Below, piece after piece: positions 1 to 6,272 of a stretch of DNA of 13,807 bases (position 1 is the first letter of the stretch; each line of letters opens with the position of its first letter). The position numbers and the translations under genes are program-made. The stretch is taken from contig CAKSAI010000057.1 of the NCBI GenBank assembly GCA_934434905.1, positions 1-13,807 on the forward strand, written 5' to 3'. The notes under the pieces are model-generated. The model had not been told where the DNA came from and did no database searches. It saw only the letters and a program-made list of their open reading frames with translations. This DNA comes from an uncultured Lachnospiraceae bacterium. Its GTDB lineage: Bacteria > Bacillota > Clostridia > Lachnospirales > Lachnospiraceae.

Positions 1-112
1 GTTCTCCCGTCTCCTTATGAAGTACCAGAAGACGGGAGCTTGACCGATCCTCCAAGGGATCCTGGGCGATCAGTTCCTGGGGTAAATCGTAATAAAAATC
101 CTTTACATTCAT
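1..112 (-). CDS. queA: QueA, S-adenosylmethionine:tRNA ribosyltransferase-isomerase, N-terminal fragment
   Basis: Only the first 37 codons are in the window; the gene runs off the left edge. The translation starts MNVKDFYYDLPQELIAQDPL and continues with EDRSSSRLLVLHKETGE, which matches the very conserved QueA N-terminus (DFxxDLPxELIAQxPxxxRxxSRLLVL). QueA transfers the ribosyl part of S-adenosylmethionine onto 7-aminomethyl-deazaguanine in tRNA, a late step of queuosine synthesis. The ATG at 110-112 follows an AGGGAG ribosome site (about 119-124) that lies directly after the pheT stop. The gap to pheT is only 13 nt, so queA is probably co-transcribed with pheST under the T-box. The start is clear; the rest of the protein is unseen. 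Confidence 0.9.
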   Translation of the reverse strand, partial: MNVKDFYYDLPQELIAQDPLEDRSSSRLLVLHKETGE

Positions 113-125
113 TTCCGTCTCCCTG

Positions 126-2546
126 CTATTGCCGCAATTCGATTCCCATATCTTCCAAAGCTTTCAGGATCTTATTCATGGCCGCCGTGATATCTGCTTC
201 CTCCAGAGTCTTGTCCTTCGCCCGGAAGGTGATGGAATACGCCACAGACTTATATCCGGCCTTGATCTGGGCTCCTTCATAGATATCGAAGAGCTCATAG
301 TTCTCCAGATACTGGCCGCCCTTAGTATCGAAGACCTTCTCAACCTCGCCCACGAGAATGCTCTTAGGCATAACCATACTGATATCGCGGGTGACTGCCG
401 GATACTTGGCAATGCCCTCGTATTTCCGGTCAAAGGTTGCCAGCTCCACGACCTTGGGCATATCGATAACAGCCACATATACCCGATCCTTGATGGCATA
501 ATTGTCTGCCACCTGGGGATGAACCTCGCCGAGATATCCTACCACGTCTCCGTTGTAGAGAATATTGGCCTGACGTCCCGGATGCAGGAATGGCTTGCCC
601 GATGCGGGATCATAGGTTTCCTTGCCGTGCATGCCAACCTTGTCAAAGAATTCCTCCACAACACCCTTCATGGTATAGAAATCTCCGTCGCCATACATTC
701 CAAGGGTAAACTGCATCCGCTCCTCCGGGAGCTCTGTCACAGGAACCTGCTTCGGCAGATAGATATTGCCAAGCTCATAGAGACGGACATTCTTATTCCG
801 GCGGTTGAAGTTAGTGGAAAGGGATGTCAGCATTCCGTTCAGGGAAATGGTACGCATGATACTGAAATCTTCCCCCAGCGGATTGGAGATCACCACGGAT
901 TTCCGCAGTTCATCATCTGCCGGCAACAGTAATTTATCGAACACCTTGGGACTCTCGAAGGAATAGGTCATTCCCTGGGAGAATCCGCAGAATTCTGCGA
1001 TATTTCGTGCCACTGCTTCCACACGCAGCTTGAAGGACAGCTTCCCGGTAGTGGCTTCTCCGGTAGGCAGTGTGGTCGGGATATTCGCATATCCGTAGAA
1101 CCGGGCAACTTCCTCCGCCAGGTCCGCCAGGCATTCCAGATCCTGTCTCCAGGAGGGTACGATCACCTCACTGGAAGCTTCGTCAAAGTCAAGATCGATC
1201 TTCTTGAAGTATCCGATCATGGTATCCTTGTCAATAGAGGTTCCCAGCAGCTTGTTGATCTTAATCGCATCAAAGGGTACACGACGGCCTTCCTTCACTT
1301 TTCCATAGACATCTACAACGCCGCCGACCACTTCGCCTGCCCCCAGCTCTTCCACTAACTGGCAGGCACGGTTGATGGCCTCCAGGGCATTGTTGGGATC
1401 CAGACCTTTTTCAAACTTACCGGAAGCGTCCGTCCGAAGACCGATCTTCTTACCGGACAGACGGATATTGGTTCCGTCGAAGCAGGCTGCTTCAAACAGC
1501 ATGGTGGAGACATGATCCGTGATCATGGAATTCTCGCCGCCCATGATTCCGGCAATGCCAACTGCCTTCTCGCCGTCACAGATCATGAGAACCGTATCGT
1601 CCATGGTGCGTTCCTGACCGTCCAGGGTTACGAATTTTTCTCCCTTTGCCGCACGGCGAACCACGATCTCGTGACCTGCAATGGTGTCAAGGTCATAGGC
1701 ATGCATCGGCTGGCCGTATTCCTCCATCACATAGTTGGTGATATCTACAATGTTATTGATTGGGCGGATTCCCTGGGAGGCAAGACGCCGCTTCAGCCAT
1801 TCGGGAGACGGGCCGATCTTGATATTTTTAACCACCCTTGCACAGTATCTGGGACAAAGCTCGGTGTCCTTCACTGTCACCTTGATGTAGTCATTGACAT
1901 CTTCGTCATTTCCGGTAGCAGTAACCACCGGAGGGCAGAATTCCTTTCCGAATGTTGCGGCAGCTTCCCGTGCGATCCCCAGGATTCCGAAGCAGTCCAC
2001 GCGGTTGGATGTGATCTCATACTCGAAGACCACATCGTCAAGCCCCAAAGCGTGAATGGCGCTCTCGCCCACTACGGCATCTTCACCGAAGATATAGATT
2101 CCATATTCAGGCGCTTCCGGATACATCTCACGGCTGGAACCCAGTTCCTCGATGGAGCAGAGCATTCCACAGGATTCCACGCCCCGCAGCTTTCCCTTCT
2201 TGATCTTTACACCGCCAGGTGTCCGCTTGCCGTCATGACCGCCTGCTACACGGCCGCCATCCAGAACAACCGGAACCTTGTCACCTTCCTTGACGTTGGG
2301 CGCACCGGTGACGATCTGGATAGGTGCTTCCGCCCCAACATTTACCTGGCAGATGATGAGTTTATCAGCGTCCGGGTGCTTTTCAATCTTTTCAATCTGA
2401 CCGATGACAATATCCGACAGGTCGGCATCCAGACACTCGTAGCCTTCTACTTTGGTGCCGGACAGCGTCATCGCGTCCGTGTATTCCTGGGCTGTCACAT
2501 CAAGTCCGGGAACATATGCTTTTATCCATGATAGTGATGAATTCAT
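126..2546 (-). CDS. pheT: Phenylalanyl-tRNA synthetase beta subunit
   Basis: 806 residues, the usual length for bacterial PheT. With PheS it forms the alpha2beta2 enzyme that charges tRNA-Phe in the cytoplasm. Domains visible in order: an EMAP-like tRNA-binding domain at about residues 40-150 (IGQIEKIEKHPDADKL, then LRGVESCGMLCS), the B3/B4 editing region at about 205-385 (RPINNIVDITNYVM, GIMGGENS, LRTDASGKFEKGLD), a B5 domain at about 410-480, the class II-like core, and a C-terminal anticodon-binding FDX-ACB domain at about 715-806 (KYPAVTRDISMV). The ATG at 2544-2546 has an AAGGAGA ribosome site 8-9 nt upstream and lies 27 nt after pheS. Nothing looks broken. It shares the T-box leader upstream of pheS. 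Confidence 0.97.
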   Translation of the reverse strand: MNSSLSWIKAYVPGLDVTAQEYTDAMTLSGTKVEGYECLDADLSDIVIGQIEKIEKHPDADKLIICQVNVGAEAPIQIVTGAPNVKEGDKVPVVLDGGRVAGGHDGKRTPGGVKIKKGKLRGVESCGMLCSIEELGSSREMYPEAPEYGIYIFGEDAVVGESAIHALGLDDVVFEYEITSNRVDCFGILGIAREAAATFGKEFCPPVVTATGNDEDVNDYIKVTVKDTELCPRYCARVVKNIKIGPSPEWLKRRLASQGIRPINNIVDITNYVMEEYGQPMHAYDLDTIAGHEIVVRRAAKGEKFVTLDGQERTMDDTVLMICDGEKAVGIAGIMGGENSMITDHVSTMLFEAACFDGTNIRLSGKKIGLRTDASGKFEKGLDPNNALEAINRACQLVEELGAGEVVGGVVDVYGKVKEGRRVPFDAIKINKLLGTSIDKDTMIGYFKKIDLDFDEASSEVIVPSWRQDLECLADLAEEVARFYGYANIPTTLPTGEATTGKLSFKLRVEAVARNIAEFCGFSQGMTYSFESPKVFDKLLLPADDELRKSVVISNPLGEDFSIMRTISLNGMLTSLSTNFNRRNKNVRLYELGNIYLPKQVPVTELPEERMQFTLGMYGDGDFYTMKGVVEEFFDKVGMHGKETYDPASGKPFLHPGRQANILYNGDVVGYLGEVHPQVADNYAIKDRVYVAVIDMPKVVELATFDRKYEGIAKYPAVTRDISMVMPKSILVGEVEKVFDTKGGQYLENYELFDIYEGAQIKAGYKSVAYSITFRAKDKTLEEADITAAMNKILKALEDMGIELRQ

Positions 2547-2573
2547 AATTTAATCTCCTTCTCATTGCTAACG

Positions 2574-3593
2574 CTAAAATTGCCGTAAAAAACGTTCATC
2601 ATTCTCGTACAACAGCCGCATATCGTCGATCTCGTATTTCAGGAGGGCGATACGCTCCAGGCCGACGCCGAAGGCGAACCCGGAATATTCCTCCGGGTCG
2701 ATGCCGCTCATCTTAAGAACTCTCGGGTGAACCATGCCACAGCCCAGGATCTCAATCCAGCCGGAGCCCTTACAGAACCGGCATCCCTTACCGCCGCATT
2801 TGAAGCAGGTCACATCCACCTCAGCGCTTGGCTCCGTAAACGGGAAGTGATGGGGGCGGAACTTCACCTTGGTCTCCTCACCGAACAGCTGACGGGCAAA
2901 TTCTGCCAGGGTTCCCTTGAGATCTGCGTAGGTGATATTCTTGTCGATCACCAAACCTTCGATCTGATGGAAGGAGGGGGAATGGGTGGCATCCACCTCA
3001 TCGGAACGGAACACGCGTCCCGGAGCGATCATGCGGATGGGAAGCTTGCCTTGCTCCATCACGCGCACCTGCACCGGTGAGGTCTGGGTCCGGAGCACGA
3101 TCTTATCATTGATATAGAAGGTATCCTGCTCATCCTTAGCCGGATGATTCGCCGGAATATTCAAAGCCTCGAAGTTATAGTAATCGTACTCAACTTCCGG
3201 TCCTTCCACTACTTCGTAGCCCATGCCAACGAAGATATTCTCTACTTCCTCTAAGGCAATGGTATTGGGATGACGGTGTCCGACACGGTTCTTCTTGGCT
3301 GGAAGTGTCACGTCAATGACCTCCTTCTCCAGCTTCAGTTCCCGTTCAGCAGCCTCCATCTTGGCCTTTGTCTCTTCAATGAGCCGTTCAATACTCTCTC
3401 TGGTCTCGTTTACCATCTGGCCGAAGGCGGGACGCTCTTCCGGAAGCACATCCTTCATGCTCTTTAATACAGCCGTCAGCTCTCCCTTCTTCCCAAGGAA
3501 GGCCACTCTCACATCGTTCAGCTTCGCCAGGCCGTCGGAGCTTTCAATCTCTCGCATGGCCTTTGCCTTGATCTGCTCTAATTTTTCTCTCAT
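2574..3593 (-). CDS. pheS: Phenylalanyl-tRNA synthetase alpha subunit
   Basis: 339 residues, full length. This is the catalytic subunit that makes Phe-adenylate and transfers Phe to tRNA. An N-terminal coiled-coil arm covers about residues 1-95. The class II catalytic core follows: GHRHPN at 105-110, motif 2 in GRVFRSDEVDATHSPSFHQ at 192-210, and motif 3 in GFAFGVGLERIALL at 305-318. The Ala of GFAFG (residue 307) matches the known Phe-pocket residue. Four cysteines at 263, 266, 271 and 274 (CFKCGGKGCRFC) form a knuckle of the kind seen in many Gram-positive PheS proteins. The ATG has an AAGGAGAG site 5-7 nt upstream. It is first in the pheS-pheT-queA unit and is preceded by a T-box leader and an inserted palindromic element. 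Confidence 0.97.
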   Translation of the reverse strand: MREKLEQIKAKAMREIESSDGLAKLNDVRVAFLGKKGELTAVLKSMKDVLPEERPAFGQMVNETRESIERLIEETKAKMEAAERELKLEKEVIDVTLPAKKNRVGHRHPNTIALEEVENIFVGMGYEVVEGPEVEYDYYNFEALNIPANHPAKDEQDTFYINDKIVLRTQTSPVQVRVMEQGKLPIRMIAPGRVFRSDEVDATHSPSFHQIEGLVIDKNITYADLKGTLAEFARQLFGEETKVKFRPHHFPFTEPSAEVDVTCFKCGGKGCRFCKGSGWIEILGCGMVHPRVLKMSGIDPEEYSGFAFGVGLERIALLKYEIDDMRLLYENDERFLRQF

Positions 3594-3638
3594 GATTCTC
3601 TCCTTTTCTTTTTTCGGGTGAATGCAGTATATTTTCTT

Positions 3639-3761
3639 GCGAATAAGCAGCCCACAGATTGCTCCGCAATTCGTGGGTCGCGTTGCTTGTCAAATGCACA
3701 AACAGTGTCTGAAAAGCAAGCTTTTCATTCGCTGTTTATGCATTTCCCTCTGCTTATTCGC
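3639..3761. repeat. 123-bp palindromic element with 12-bp terminal inverted repeats
   Basis: The segment starts with GCGAATAAGCAG (3639-3650) and ends with its exact reverse complement (3750-3761). Inside are two hairpins. One pairs 3651-3662 with 3666-3677 over a 3-nt loop, with one mismatch and one wobble. The other pairs 3692-3705 with 3732-3745 (13 of 14 Watson-Crick, the other a G-U in the minus-strand RNA) and is capped by a second perfect 7-bp stem, 3711-3717 with 3720-3726. The whole would fold as a three-way junction. It lies right after the U-tract of the T-box terminator and before the pheS ribosome site. I see no transposase, no coding frame and no clear target-site duplication. 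It is most likely a small non-autonomous mobile or repeated intergenic element; a structured RNA is the alternative. Confidence 0.8.
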
Positions 3762-3763
3762 GG

Positions 3764-3797
3764 AAAAAAGTCCCTATGTCAAAACTGACATAGGGAC
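3764..3797 (-). terminator. Intrinsic terminator of the pheS T-box leader
   Basis: On the minus strand a perfect 12-bp stem (3786-3797 with 3770-3781) closes a 4-nt loop and is followed by six U residues (3769-3764). It lies directly downstream of the conserved T-box sequence, as expected for the terminator that competes with the tRNA-stabilised antiterminator. Confidence 0.93.
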
Positions 3798-4088
3798 GAA
3801 ATATCCGCGGTACCACCCTGATTCCCGGTTCTCCGGGCACTCTTGCTGCATAACGTGCAGTATACGTCGCTTCCTACTTCTGTACCGGTTCAAAATGGAT
3901 TATCCCGATTGGAGACTCCAGAAGTTATTGTCCTCTCGTTTGATTCCGGTATAGCTTCAAAAACGCGGCTCCGGTGTGAAATTCGATCCCAACCTTTCCT
4001 GAGAAGACTTCCAGCCGATGATCTTCTCTCTCTGCGGGGTGTGACAGGGCTCTACTGTGCACCTTCCTTGCCTTTGCTCTTTCCTATG
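3764..4088 (-). promoter_or_regulatory. T-box riboswitch leader, tRNA-Phe specific (UUC specifier), controlling pheST
   Basis: The minus strand carries the T-box core GGGTGGTACCGCGG at 3818-3805, followed by the terminator hairpin. UGGU in the core fits pairing with an uncharged ACCA 3' end, as in tRNA-Phe. Upstream is a Stem I region with a CAGTAGAG segment near its base, as expected for the S-turn, and an apical hairpin with a 7-bp stem (4001-4007 with 4022-4028). On the 3' side of Stem I the sequence CGAATTTCACACC puts a UUC codon followed by A at 3980-3978, which suits Phe. Uncharged tRNA-Phe would bind and prevent termination, raising pheS, pheT and probably queA expression. The specifier call rests on position and on the downstream genes; I did not fold the whole leader. 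Confidence 0.93.
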
Positions 4089-4094
4089 GCAATC

Positions 4095-4123
4095 ATTCTA
4101 ACATGAAGAGGAAGAAAAAGCAA
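4095..4123 (-). promoter_or_regulatory. Sigma-A type promoter for pheST
   Basis: On the minus strand, TTGCTT (4123-4118) and TAGAAT (4100-4095) are separated by exactly 17 nt. Transcription would start near 4088, just ahead of the T-box Stem I. No other good promoter lies between the leader and the upstream gene. Confidence 0.8.
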
Positions 4124-4176
4124 GGATTTTTTATACATATTTAAATCGCGAATCTCTATCATACCGTCACATCTTC

Positions 4177-4263
4177 TCAATCATTTGCCTGTTGCATTCT
4201 CCGGAGTTCTTCTCTTAGACGCTGCACTTCCTTTACTTCACATACCGGCCCAGCCGGAACCGT
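4177..4263 (-). pseudogene. Possible 3' coding remnant of an unknown protein
   Basis: In a frame different from the AAA-ATPase-like gene, the minus strand stays open from about 4263 to a TGA at 4177-4179. It reads TVPAGPVCEV and then KEVQRLREELRRMQQAND before the stop. The Arg/Glu-rich, heptad-like end resembles the C-terminal helix of many transposase or regulator proteins, but it is too short to name. It overlaps the last codons of the truncated ATPase gene (stop at 4238-4240), so it may mark the join left by a deletion. It has no start codon of its own. Chance is a real alternative for so short a stretch. The rest of 4124-4176 is AT-rich, and I see nothing in it. Confidence 0.3.
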
Positions 4264-5419
4264 CTATTGCATTTAAAAACTCCTCTGCTATCTCATGATT
4301 CGGAATGAAAACCTCCTCTGTGTCTTCGTCATAAGTCAAATACCCTAAATGGACTAAAAGTGTAAGCACATCGTCCTTCGTCGAAAAGGTAGTCATATCA
4401 TTCTGGAATTTACGGGTATTGATCTTACTGCGTCCGCCACCAAGCATTTCAATAATGGCTTCCTTAAGGCCATCAAAATTCATATCAATATAAACCTTTA
4501 ATGCTTCATAGGTCTCCGTCTGTGTCCAATAACTTTGGAAATCCTTCCAAGTCAATGCATCTACAACAGACTTGGGATTATAGATATGAAGACCGCTCAG
4601 GCGATAGCCATCGTACCATTTCTCCATCTCGTTGTAGTCCAGTCCATACTGTCTGCACTCTTCCTGCACTTCTTCCGCGGTAAACCCAAAATATTCCCCC
4701 AGATTCTTTGGATCAACCATAGAATATTCGTCAAAAAAATTAACCGCACAACCGCCCAGGCGGGCCTCTCTTCCGACTTCGTCGGAATTCACCTTCTGAG
4801 TCCCATACTTCTTAATCGGAAGTATCCCCGTCATGTAGGCAAGCTCGACATATTCTGCCCCCTTAAAGAGCACTCGCAAGAAGCCCATATATTCCTCCTG
4901 CTTTTCTTTCCGGTTCTTTGCCAATCGGAATATGCAGTCCCATTCGTCGATGATGAAGATAAAGCGCTTGCCTGTCTGCGAATAAATCTGCTCTAAAACA
5001 CGAGGAAGCCTATATTCGTCTACTTCAAAGCAATCTCCATATTCCATTTTCAACTCTTTAATGACCGCTTCCTGCATCTTGTCGATAAACGTATCACAAT
5101 GAGACTCCTGAAATAAAAACTGCTGCACATCCAACCAGATCACATTGTGCTGGTTCAAGTGTGTTTTAAACGATTTCTCGCCTTCTATCTTCCGTCCGGC
5201 AAACAGGCTACTGGAATCGCAGCCCTTGCTATAATAGGCAACAAGCATATCTGCCGCCATGGATTTTCCGAAACGGCGCGGACGGCACACACATATATTC
5301 TCCCGTGTTGTGTTTAGAACGCGGTTTGTGTATGCAATCAGTTCAGTCTTATCTACATAGATCATGGAATTTACTGCTTCTCTGAACGCTGTATTCTCCG
5401 GATTAACATAGATACCCAT
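4238..5419 (-). CDS. AAA-ATPase-like protein, C-terminal nuclease-like domain missing
   Basis: 393 residues. The N-terminus (MGIYVNPENTAFREAVNSMI, then YVDKTELI) and the P-loop variant RPRRFGKS (46-53) are typical of the 'AAA-ATPase-like' family, whose full proteins are usually above 500 residues and end in a PD-(D/E)XK-type nuclease domain. The Walker B-like FIFIIDEWDCIFR (153-165), YMTGILPIKKYG (195-206) and YWTQTETYEALK (297-308) are also present. The protein stops after FLNAIDGSGWAGM, so the C-terminal domain is absent. Residues 209-223 (KVNSDEVGREARLGG) look like an in-frame insertion. The ATG at 5419 was chosen over a start at 5581 because homology begins there, because AGAGGGGGG lies just upstream, and because the longer start would overlap the preceding gene's end and the promoter. 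The cellular role is unknown. It has its own promoter and sits as a single gene between two operons. Confidence 0.8.
   Translation of the reverse strand: MGIYVNPENTAFREAVNSMIYVDKTELIAYTNRVLNTTRENICVCRPRRFGKSMAADMLVAYYSKGCDSSSLFAGRKIEGEKSFKTHLNQHNVIWLDVQQFLFQESHCDTFIDKMQEAVIKELKMEYGDCFEVDEYRLPRVLEQIYSQTGKRFIFIIDEWDCIFRLAKNRKEKQEEYMGFLRVLFKGAEYVELAYMTGILPIKKYGTQKVNSDEVGREARLGGCAVNFFDEYSMVDPKNLGEYFGFTAEEVQEECRQYGLDYNEMEKWYDGYRLSGLHIYNPKSVVDALTWKDFQSYWTQTETYEALKVYIDMNFDGLKEAIIEMLGGGRSKINTRKFQNDMTTFSTKDDVLTLLVHLGYLTYDEDTEEVFIPNHEIAEEFLNAIDGSGWAGM
4751..4795. repeat. 45-bp GC-rich, hairpin-forming in-frame insertion in the ATPase gene
   Basis: The segment contains a perfect 7-bp inverted repeat, TTCCGAC-ttc-GTCGGAA (4771-4787), and a 5-bp one, CCGCC-ca-GGCGG (4752-4763). 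It encodes KVNSDEVGREARLGG, placed between GTQ and CAVNFFDEYSM, where relatives as I recall them read GTQSALNMFDEYSM with nothing between. The GC-rich palindromes stand out within an AT-richer gene. The boundaries are inferred from the protein comparison. Confidence 0.55.
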
Positions 5420-5428
5420 ATATTGCTG

Positions 5429-5437
5429 CCCCCCTCT
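5429..5437 (-). promoter_or_regulatory. Ribosome binding site that sets the ATPase-like gene start at 5419
   Basis: AGAGGGGGG on the minus strand ends 9 nt before the ATG at 5417-5419. It supports this start over the upstream in-frame ATG at 5581. Confidence 0.7.
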
Positions 5438-5459
5438 GCACTGTACTCTGTATGAACAA

Positions 5460-5488
5460 ATTCTAACACGTACAGATTGAAATAGCAA
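5460..5488 (-). promoter_or_regulatory. Sigma-A type promoter for the truncated AAA-ATPase-like gene
   Basis: TTGCTA (5488-5483) and TAGAAT (5465-5460) on the minus strand are 17 nt apart. The predicted start near 5453 gives a leader of about 34 nt. The layout is nearly the same as the pheS promoter (TTGCTT, 17 nt, TAGAAT). Confidence 0.72.
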
Positions 5489-5514
5489 TACGAAAAATTG
5501 CTTGATACTGAAAT

Positions 5515-5541
5515 GAGGCTGCCGTACTAAGCGGCAGCCTC
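5515..5541 (-). terminator. Hairpin terminator after the PHP gene
   Basis: A perfect 10-bp stem (5515-5524 with 5532-5541) closes a 7-nt loop, starting 9 nt beyond the PHP stop codon. The downstream U-tract on the minus strand is poor (ATTTCAG), so termination may be incomplete. It is nevertheless the only strong hairpin between the polyphosphate cluster and the next promoter. Confidence 0.65.
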
Positions 5542-5550
5542 CATATATAA

Positions 5551-6255
5551 TTAAATTGTCGCATACGGTAGAATCAGGCACCCGCCGACCTCCAACAGAT
5601 AATCCCGGCTGCGCATAACCGCTGCAATATCCTCTGAAGTGCAGAGCGGCTGCTTTGTCCGGATGCTGCCAAAGCCCTCCTGTCCACGATGATGGCAGTC
5701 TGACCCGGCACTGACGATCATATCGTGCTCCCGTGCATACCGTGCAGCCTGGGCCACTCTGGAATTGTGATCCAGATGGACGTTGAATGTCTCGATTCCA
5801 TCCAGGTATTTCGGATCCACATGCGTCATCCCGGTTCGGAAGGGATGTGCTTGTAAGAGTACCCGGTTCTCTCCCCGGAAATTTTCAGAGAATTCCGCAA
5901 GTCCCTTCCGGAGATATTCATAGGCATCCCACAGGAAGCTGCGGTCAATTCCAAATAACAGGTAATCGTTGATATTTTCCGAGAAACGGATCTCACACCC
6001 CAGGATCACATGGATTCCCAGGCTCGCTCCTGCCTCTGCAGCCCGGTCATAATCCTGAAGATAAGTAGAAATGCACTTCTCCTTCGCTCCGTAATACCGC
6101 ATTCCGTCATAAAAATGATTGCAGATCACCAGACTGTCGTAGCCAAGCCCTGCATAACACTGCACCAATTCCACCGGATCGTAATCGCTGCATGCGCTGG
6201 CCGGCGCCGTGTGGGTATGCAATTCTGTCCGGTACTTATATTCCTTTATGTCCAT
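5551..6255 (-). CDS. PHP-domain metal-dependent phosphoesterase-like protein
   Basis: 234 residues from the preferred start. It carries the metal-binding motifs of the PHP superfamily: ELHTHT (His13, His15), ICNHF (His47), GCEIRF (Glu88), QAHPFR (His137) and SAGSDCHH (Asp186, His188). These enzymes hydrolyse phosphate esters using two or three metal ions; the substrate here cannot be read from sequence. No signal peptide or membrane segment is visible. Two starts are possible. The ATG at 6271-6273 overlaps the HAD stop as TAATG but has no ribosome site. The ATG at 6253-6255, six codons later, has GGAGG 11 nt upstream and begins close to the conserved region, so I prefer it. The gene is coupled to the HAD gene and followed by a hairpin. 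Confidence 0.87.
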   Translation of the reverse strand: MDIKEYKYRTELHTHTAPASACSDYDPVELVQCYAGLGYDSLVICNHFYDGMRYYGAKEKCISTYLQDYDRAAEAGASLGIHVILGCEIRFSENINDYLLFGIDRSFLWDAYEYLRKGLAEFSENFRGENRVLLQAHPFRTGMTHVDPKYLDGIETFNVHLDHNSRVAQAARYAREHDMIVSAGSDCHHRGQEGFGSIRTKQPLCTSEDIAAVMRSRDYLLEVGGCLILPYATI

Positions 6256-6266
6256 CTTTCTTATGT

Positions 6267-6271
6267 CCTCC
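6267..6271 (-). promoter_or_regulatory. Ribosome binding site favouring the inner start of the PHP gene
   Basis: GGAGG on the minus strand lies 11 nt before the ATG at 6255. The outer ATG (6273) has only TTTGGCCTAACGAATTA in front of it, with no Shine-Dalgarno match. Confidence 0.6.
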
Positions 6272-6272
6272 A

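Noticed and set aside
129..932. Plus-strand open frame of 267 codons
   Set aside because: It is antisense to the C-terminal part of pheT and has no family resemblance.
1512..2531. Long plus-strand open frame of 339 codons
   Set aside because: It lies wholly antisense to pheT, which is conserved end to end. It has no recognisable domain and has the His/Leu-rich composition of a shadow frame.
3626..3631. TATACT as a second promoter -10 box just before pheS
   Set aside because: No acceptable -35 hexamer lies 16-18 nt upstream, and the pheS promoter ahead of the T-box is much better.
3622..3954. Plus-strand open frame over the pheS leader
   Set aside because: It overlaps the T-box, its terminator and the palindromic element, and nothing in its translation is recognisable.
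4238..5419. The ATPase-like gene as an insertion-sequence transposase
   Set aside because: The RPRRFGKS and DEWDCIFR motifs and the YVDKTELI N-terminus place it in the AAA-ATPase-like family. No terminal inverted repeats bound the gene.
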